Both the position numbers and the translations under genes were made by a program. This document shows, piece by piece, positions 58,912 to 64,000 of a stretch of DNA of 64,000 bases. The stretch is from an uncultured Dermabacter sp. (lineage in GTDB: Bacteria > Actinomycetota > Actinomycetes > Actinomycetales > Dermabacteraceae): assembly GCA_947252755.1 (NCBI GenBank), contig CAMXWV010000004.1, positions 62,001 to 126,000 of the forward strand. The letters run 5' to 3'. The notes under the pieces were generated by a model. The model ran no database searches, had not been told where the DNA came from, and was given only the letters and a program-made list of their open reading frames with translations. How positions within the stretch are numbered: position 1 is the stretch's first letter; each line of letters begins with the position of its first letter.

Positions 58912-60722
58912 GCGATCATCCCCGTTCGCCGCACCGCGGAGATCGGTCGGCATCGAAGCGGTCCGGCGGCGCCCGCCCAGAGACCCGGCGCGGCAGCGCG
59001 ATCGACCCGCATCGCCGCCACCGGATGATTCTGGTGGCGATCGCTGTGTTCGCGCTCATCCTGGGCGGGCGGCTGCTCTGGGTGCAGGGTCTGAACTCCG
59101 AGGCGCTCGCGGAAAAAGCGGTGCAGAACCGCACCATCTCCCGCACTGTCCCCGCCAACCGCGGTGACATCCTCGATGCCAACGGCAGGGTGCTCGCCAC
59201 CAACGTGGAGCGCTACGACATCTGGGTGAACCAGAACTTCGTGGCCGACTACCTTGCCAAGGACAAGGACGCTGAAGAGAAAGGCATTCCCGCCGCGGCC
59301 AAGCAGCTCGCTCCGCTCACCGGTCTCTCCGTGGAAGAGCTGGAGAAGAAGCTCACCGGAACCAGGGGATTCGAGTACATCGTCAAAGGGGTGGAGCCTG
59401 AGCGTCGCGCCGCGATCATGAACCTGGGCATCCCCGGCATCGGCAGTGATCCCGTGTTCGATCGCATCTACCCCGCCGGTGATGTGGGCGGCAATGTGAT
59501 CGGCTTCGTGGGCGCGGACGGAACCGCGCTCGCCGGCACCGAACTCTCCTGGGACACGACTCTGCGCGGCAAGGACGGCCACACCACATACGAGCGGGGC
59601 GCTGGCGGACAAGCCATTCCGTCCGGTCAGAGCTCCACCACGCCCGCGGTGGACGGGGATGACGTCATCCTCACCATCGACCAGGACATCCAGTACCGCG
59701 CGCAGCAGATCATCGCGAGCACCGTCAAGGACTTCGGCGCCAAGGGCGGATCCATCGTGGTGATCGATGTGAAGAACGGGGACATCGTGGCCCTGGCGGA
59801 CTACCCCACGTACAATCCGAATGACCCCGGAGCTACACCGCCGGAGTACCGCGGCAACCAGTCTGTCTCCAACGTGTTCGAGCCCGGATCCACCGGCAAG
59901 CTGTTCACCGTGGCCGCCGCGATCGAAGAGGGCACAGCCACCCCCGCCAGCCGCTACACCGTGCCGTACAAGCAGAGCTTCAAAGGCCATGAGGTGCGCG
60001 ACTCCCACCCGCACGAGGTTCAGCAGCTGACCCTGCCCGGCGTACTCAAGAACTCCTCGAACACCGGCACCGTGCAGATCGCCACCACGATGTCCCCCCA
60101 GACCCGCCATGACTACCTGGTGAAGTTCGGGCTCGGTTCGAAGACCGGGGTGCCGCTGCCGGGAGAGTCAGCTGGGATCCTCCACGACCCCGAGGGTTGG
60201 AACGGTCGCACCGAGTTCGCCACCGCCTTCGGGCAGGGTTACTCCGTGACGGCGCTGCAGATCACCAGCGCCGTGGGCACCTTCGCCAATGACGGCGTGC
60301 ACGTCACCCCACGCATCATCAAAGGGGTGCGGGACGCCAACGGCACAGTGCACCCTGTGGAGAAGAGCTCAGCGCAGAGAGTCGTCTCCCCGGAAACAGC
60401 CCACACCATGCTGCAGCTGATGGACTCGGACATTCCCGATGACGGCAAGCAGAACGCGAACGTGCCGCATTTTGCCGTCGGCGGCAAAACCGGCACCGCG
60501 CAGGTGCCGGGCGGCACCTACACCGCCTCCTTCATCGGCATGGCGCCCATGGATGACCCGCACTATGTTGTGGGAGTGTTCGTGTTCGGGTTGGACTCCT
60601 TTCAGCCCGGCAATACGGTGGCCGCTCCGGCCTTCAGTGAGATCATGGGCTACACCCTTCATGTGCGCCGGGTGGCCCCGACCGGCAAGCCGGGGGTTGA
60701 GCTTGAGAACGAATGGAAGTGA
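58908..60722 (+). CDS. ftsI: Penicillin-binding protein FtsI (PBP3-type transpeptidase)
   Basis: Septal D,D-transpeptidase of 604 aa. A basic cytoplasmic tail precedes a transmembrane helix (about residues 41-60), then the PBP dimer domain (TVPANRGDILDANGRVLATNV). The transpeptidase domain has SxxK as STGK (Ser328-Lys331), SxN as SSN in LKNSSNTG, and KTG in GGKTGTAQVP. No PASTA domains follow. Its start overlaps the ftsL stop, and murE follows after 4 nt. It is the expected class B PBP partner of FtsW, whose gene should lie beyond the window. Confidence 0.94.
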   Translation: MSDHPRSPHRGDRSASKRSGGARPETRRGSAIDPHRRHRMILVAIAVFALILGGRLLWVQGLNSEALAEKAVQNRTISRTVPANRGDILDANGRVLATNVERYDIWVNQNFVADYLAKDKDAEEKGIPAAAKQLAPLTGLSVEELEKKLTGTRGFEYIVKGVEPERRAAIMNLGIPGIGSDPVFDRIYPAGDVGGNVIGFVGADGTALAGTELSWDTTLRGKDGHTTYERGAGGQAIPSGQSSTTPAVDGDDVILTIDQDIQYRAQQIIASTVKDFGAKGGSIVVIDVKNGDIVALADYPTYNPNDPGATPPEYRGNQSVSNVFEPGSTGKLFTVAAAIEEGTATPASRYTVPYKQSFKGHEVRDSHPHEVQQLTLPGVLKNSSNTGTVQIATTMSPQTRHDYLVKFGLGSKTGVPLPGESAGILHDPEGWNGRTEFATAFGQGYSVTALQITSAVGTFANDGVHVTPRIIKGVRDANGTVHPVEKSSAQRVVSPETAHTMLQLMDSDIPDDGKQNANVPHFAVGGKTGTAQVPGGTYTASFIGMAPMDDPHYVVGVFVFGLDSFQPGNTVAAPAFSEIMGYTLHVRRVAPTGKPGVELENEWK

Positions 60723-60726
60723 GCGT

Positions 60727-62304
60727 ATGCCCGCACGCACAATCGACTCCCGTCCCGCGCATCCGGTGGCGCTGCGCGCCGCTGACCTCGCCGACGCGCT
60801 CGGCGCGGATCTGATCGGTGAAGACCTGCCGCTGACCGGTGCCACCCTTGATTCCCGCACCGTGCGGGACGGTGATCTGTGGATTGCGCTGCAGGGAGAG
60901 AACAACCACGGTGCTGAGTTCGCGGCTGGAGCCCTCGCACTCGGTGCCGCTGCTGTGCTCACCGATGATGCGGGGCGCACTCTCGTGGAGAGTGCGGCAG
61001 CCTCTGCCGGGGTGCGCCAGCCGTCGATCCTGCTTGCGGAGGATCCGCGCGCGCTCGCAGCCCCCGCAGCGCACCTGATCTATGGCCGCCCCAGCGAGGC
61101 GATGACGGTGATCGGCGTGACCGGCACCAACGGCAAAACCTCCATCACCACCATGATCGACCGCACACTCGCCTCCATGGGGATCGCGTCGGCCGTGGTG
61201 GGCACGAACGGCACTTTCCTGACGGACGCGGAAGGCACCGCCTTCACCATCCCCACGGTGCGCACCACCCCGGAGGCCCCGGAGCTGCACGGCATGCTGG
61301 CGATGATGCGTGAGCGCGGCGTGCAGAGCGCCTCCCTTGAAGTGTCCAGCCACGCTATGGTCCTCCACCGGGCCGACGCGGTCCGCTTCGCGGTGGCGCT
61401 GTTCACGAACCTCAGCCAGGACCACCTGGACTTCCACGGAACCATGGAGGCCTACTTCGAGGCGAAGCGCCTGCTGTTCATGCCGGAGCATGCCGAGCAC
61501 GGCATCGTGTGCGTGGATGATGACTGGGGGGTGCGGCTGGCGGCTACCGCCGGGATCCCGGTCACCACCTACACCACGGATCCCCAGCGGGAGGCGGACT
61601 ATCGCATCACCGCGATCCGCCCCCACGGCTTCGGCACTGTCTCCACGGTGGAGAGCGCCGGGGCGGAGCCCTTCGACCTGATCTCTGCTCTGCCCGGCAC
61701 TCATTACGCTGCCAACAGCCTTGGGGTGGCGCTCGCCCTGCAGCAGACAGGGTATCCCTTCGAGGAGGCAGCGGAGCATCTGGGCCGCTCCGGTCAGGTG
61801 CCCGGCCGGATGGAGCTGGTGGAGGACGGGGAGATCCGTGCGGTTGTGGACTACTCCCACACGCCCGACGCACTCCACAAGACCCTGACCACTATGCGCA
61901 GCCTGCCGTCCGTGGGACGAGTGATCTGCGTGATGGGCGCAGGCGGGGAGCGCGACCGTGCCAAACGCCCGGTCATGGGGGAGGTCAGCGCACGCGCCGC
62001 GGACATGGTGATCGTCACCGATGACAACCCCCGCACCGAAGATCCCGCCTCGATTCGGGCCGCTGTTCTGGAGGGGGCTCGGGCGGAAGCCGAACATTCC
62101 GGCGCCGATGTCATCGAAGAGGGGGACCGCGCCGCCGCGATCCGCCGCGCCCTGGAGCTTGCTCAGCCGAGCGATGTGGTGCTCATCGCCGGCAAGGGCG
62201 CCGAAACCGGCCAGGATGTGGGAGGCCGCATCATCGACTTCGACGACCGCGCTCAGGTGCGAGCCTTCTTTGCGCAGTCAGAAGGGGCCCAGAATCATGC
62301 TTGA
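60727..62304 (+). CDS. murE: UDP-MurNAc-tripeptide synthetase (mDAP-adding)
   Basis: Adds the third amino acid to UDP-MurNAc-L-Ala-D-Glu. It is 525 aa from ATG 60727. The N-terminal domain has LDSRTVRDGDLWIAL as ATLDSRTVRDGDLWIAL; the ATP loop GTNGKTS is at residues 133-139; and SLEVSSHA and TNLSQDHLDFH follow. The C-terminal specificity motif reads DNPR (TDDNPRTEDP), the form of meso-DAP-adding rather than Lys-adding enzymes. It overlaps murF by 8 bp. Confidence 0.96.
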   Translation: MPARTIDSRPAHPVALRAADLADALGADLIGEDLPLTGATLDSRTVRDGDLWIALQGENNHGAEFAAGALALGAAAVLTDDAGRTLVESAAASAGVRQPSILLAEDPRALAAPAAHLIYGRPSEAMTVIGVTGTNGKTSITTMIDRTLASMGIASAVVGTNGTFLTDAEGTAFTIPTVRTTPEAPELHGMLAMMRERGVQSASLEVSSHAMVLHRADAVRFAVALFTNLSQDHLDFHGTMEAYFEAKRLLFMPEHAEHGIVCVDDDWGVRLAATAGIPVTTYTTDPQREADYRITAIRPHGFGTVSTVESAGAEPFDLISALPGTHYAANSLGVALALQQTGYPFEEAAEHLGRSGQVPGRMELVEDGEIRAVVDYSHTPDALHKTLTTMRSLPSVGRVICVMGAGGERDRAKRPVMGEVSARAADMVIVTDDNPRTEDPASIRAAVLEGARAEAEHSGADVIEEGDRAAAIRRALELAQPSDVVLIAGKGAETGQDVGGRIIDFDDRAQVRAFFAQSEGAQNHA

Positions 62305-63718
62305 GACCACCGCAGCAGCCATCGCCGAGATCACCGGTGGGTCGCTCGTGGGCGGCGCTGATCCGGACCTCACCGTCACCGGCGCCGCCCGCGTGGACTC
62401 CCGCCTCATCCAACCCGGGGACCTGTTCATCGCCTTTGCGGGGGAGCACGCTGACGGCCACGATTTCGCTGCCGCCGCCCACCGCAGCGGCGCAGTGCTC
62501 AGCCTGCTCACTCGCGAGGCCGATGTGCCCGGCATCCTGGTGACCGATCCGCTGGAGGCGATCACTGCACTCGCCACGGCGATGCTGACTCGAGCCCGAG
62601 CGGAGAATGACCGGTTGACAGTCATCGGCATCACCGGATCCAGCGGAAAGACCAGCACCAAAGACCTGTTGAACGCGATCCTCAGCCCCGTGGCGGAGAC
62701 CATCGCCCCTGCCGGCTCCCGCAATAATGAGCTGGGCCTGCCGCTGACGATTCTCGAGCTGACGGCGAACACCCGCTTCCTGGTGCTGGAGATGGGAGCC
62801 CGCGGCATCGGCCATATCCGTCATCTCACTGAGATCGCCCGGCCGGACATCTCCGTGGTGCTCAATGTGGGCAGCGCTCACGTGGGCGAGTTCGGCAGCG
62901 TGGACAACATCCGCATCGCCAAACAGGAGCTGGTGGAGGCACTCACCGAGGACGGCACCGCCGTGCTGAACCTGGATGATCCGCGCGTGGCCCAGATGGC
63001 GAGCGCAAGCGCTGGGCGGGTGATCGGCACCGGGTTCGCCGCCGATGCTGAGGTCACTGCTGAGAATCTGCGTGTGGATGACGCCGCACGCCCGGCTTTC
63101 ACACTCATCACCCCCGCGGGCAGCGCCGAGGTGCAGCTGCAGCTCACGGGCGAGCATCATGTCTCCAACGCGCTGCAGGCAGCCGCTGCAGCGCTCGCTG
63201 CAGGAGTGGATGGTGAGCAGATCGCGTCGGGCCTGCGATCGGCGACCTCCCGTTCACACGGTCGAATGCAGGTGAACGAGGTGGACCGCGGGATCACCAT
63301 CATCAATGATGCGTACAACGCAAACCCGGACTCCATGCGCACTGCGCTGAAAGCGCTGGCACACCTCGGCCGCACCCGCCGCACCATCGCGGTGCTCGGC
63401 GAGATGCTCGAGCTCGGCGAGGACTCGATCCGGCTGCACGATGAGGTGGGGCGGCTTGCTGTGCGGCTCAACATCACGCACCTGATCGCCGTGGGAGACG
63501 GCGCCCGGGCGATCCACAACGGTGCGCACCTGGAAGGCAGCTTCGGGGGCGAATCACAGTGGGTGGACTCGATCCAGAGCGCCCGGGATGTGTTAGAAAC
63601 GATGATGCAGCCCGGTGACGTCGTGCTGCTGAAATCGTCCAACGGAGTCGGCTTGGCGCGCCTCGGCGACCAGCTGGTCCAGGACCTGACGACCTCCACG
63701 AGGGAGAACCACGCGTGA
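62297..63718 (+). CDS. murF: UDP-MurNAc-tripeptide-D-Ala-D-Ala ligase
   Basis: Adds D-Ala-D-Ala to complete the pentapeptide precursor. It is 473 aa from ATG 62297 inside the murE 3' end (AAGGGG upstream). Signatures are the N-terminal VDSRLIQPGDLFIAFAGEHADGHDF, the P-loop GITGSSGKTSTKDLL, GSRNNELGLPLTILEL, VLEMGARGIGHI, LNVGSAHVGEFGS and INDAYNANPDSM. It overlaps mraY by 4 bp. The frame back to 62021 lies in murE and is rejected. Confidence 0.96.
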   Translation: MLETTAAAIAEITGGSLVGGADPDLTVTGAARVDSRLIQPGDLFIAFAGEHADGHDFAAAAHRSGAVLSLLTREADVPGILVTDPLEAITALATAMLTRARAENDRLTVIGITGSSGKTSTKDLLNAILSPVAETIAPAGSRNNELGLPLTILELTANTRFLVLEMGARGIGHIRHLTEIARPDISVVLNVGSAHVGEFGSVDNIRIAKQELVEALTEDGTAVLNLDDPRVAQMASASAGRVIGTGFAADAEVTAENLRVDDAARPAFTLITPAGSAEVQLQLTGEHHVSNALQAAAAALAAGVDGEQIASGLRSATSRSHGRMQVNEVDRGITIINDAYNANPDSMRTALKALAHLGRTRRTIAVLGEMLELGEDSIRLHDEVGRLAVRLNITHLIAVGDGARAIHNGAHLEGSFGGESQWVDSIQSARDVLETMMQPGDVVLLKSSNGVGLARLGDQLVQDLTTSTRENHA

Positions 63719-64000
63719 TCGGCATCCTCATCGCAGGCGCCGTGGCCCTGATCATGACCGGCCTCGGCACGCCCCTGCTCATCCGGATTCTGGTTCGGAA
63801 ACAGTACGGGCAGTTCGTGCGGGATGACGGGCCCACGTCACACTCCACCAAGCGCGGCACCCCCACCATGGGCGGCATCATGATCATCGCCGCCACGCTC
63901 GTCGCCTACGGCATCGCGCACCTGGGCACGTGGACGGCGCCGACCGTGTCGGGCCTGCTCGTGCTGTTCCTCATGACCGGGCTGGGCGTGCTCGGCTTCG
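63715..64000 (+). CDS. mraY: Phospho-MurNAc-pentapeptide transferase, N-terminal part
   Basis: Integral membrane enzyme that makes lipid I. Only the first 95 residues are inside the window; the gene runs off the 3' end. GTG 63715 overlaps the murF stop as GTGA. The first helix (IGILIAGAVALIMTGLGTPLLIRIL) is followed by the conserved cytoplasmic loop FVRDDGPTSHSTKRGTPTMGGIMII and a second and third hydrophobic segment, all typical of MraY. Confidence 0.93.
   Translation, partial: MIGILIAGAVALIMTGLGTPLLIRILVRKQYGQFVRDDGPTSHSTKRGTPTMGGIMIIAATLVAYGIAHLGTWTAPTVSGLLVLFLMTGLGVLGF

Overview
The window is GC-rich chromosomal DNA from an actinobacterium. Gene content and order over the first 47 kb follow the Mycobacterium tuberculosis Rv2870c-Rv2718c neighbourhood as I remember it: dxr-rseP-ispG-GNAT, proS-DUF4439-rimP-nusA-ylxR-infB-rbfA-truB, ribF-rpsO-pnp-M16-dapB, thyX-dapA-rnj-ftsK-pgsA-cinA-clgR-DUF3046-recA-recX-miaB-miaA-dapF-hflX, and lexA/LysM protein-nrdR. 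The 3' end is the start of the dcw cluster. MurE carries a DNPR motif and dapA, dapB and dapF are all present, so the peptidoglycan is probably of the meso-diaminopimelate type. A micrococcalean host (for example near Dermabacteraceae) is my best guess, but no rRNA is present to test it.

Layout. 1-4.7 kb: MEP isoprenoid genes (dxr, ispG) around the site-2 protease rseP, then a DUF4081-GNAT acetyltransferase. 4.7-5.5 kb: a small alarmone synthetase on the minus strand. 5.6-16.3 kb: proS, then the translation/ribosome-maturation cluster rimP-nusA-ylxR-infB-(Trm11-like methylase)-rbfA-truB, with a DUF4439 lipoprotein inserted in reverse. 16.3-17.8 kb: an L,D-transpeptidase. 18-24.6 kb: ribF, rpsO, pnp, an M16 peptidase, dapB and a small membrane protein. 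24.6-27.3 kb: an accessory-looking SGNH hydrolase plus SLH-domain protein and the AzlCD amino-acid exporter. 27.5-34.9 kb: thyX-dapA-rnj, ftsK, pgsA, cinA. 35-47.2 kb: clgR, DUF3046, recA-recX, miaB-miaA-dapF, hflX, a DinG-like helicase, lexA, a LysM division suppressor, nrdR. 47.4-56.3 kb: OPT transporter, HelD-like ATPase, PAC2 protein, cold-shock protein, SpeE-like protein, HEPN protein, dinB, DUF3040. 56.8-64 kb: mraZ-rsmH-ftsL-ftsI-murE-murF-mraY, the last cut by the window end.

Most of this is conserved housekeeping DNA. The strongest non-coding signals are regulatory. (1) A 15-bp element, TTTAAATGTCGCACC, occurs in front of recA, in the lexA/LysM divergent region and in front of HEPN-dinB. 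It is followed 8 bp later by a -10-like hexamer, as in the PafBC (RecA/LexA-independent) DNA-damage promoters of mycobacteria. recA and the LysM gene also have LexA boxes; HEPN-dinB does not. (2) Nine genes have a TANNNT hexamer only 6-7 nt before their start codon, which suggests leaderless transcription. (3) There are strong inverted repeats: a 16-bp perfect hairpin inside the 5' end of recX, a possible three-way-junction RNA between mraZ and rsmH, and a 36-nt perfect palindrome upstream of mraZ.

I found no tRNA, rRNA, CRISPR array, insertion sequence, prophage or defence island, and no clearly new multi-gene system. The HEPN-dinB unit and the SGNH-SLH pair are the least understood gene sets here.
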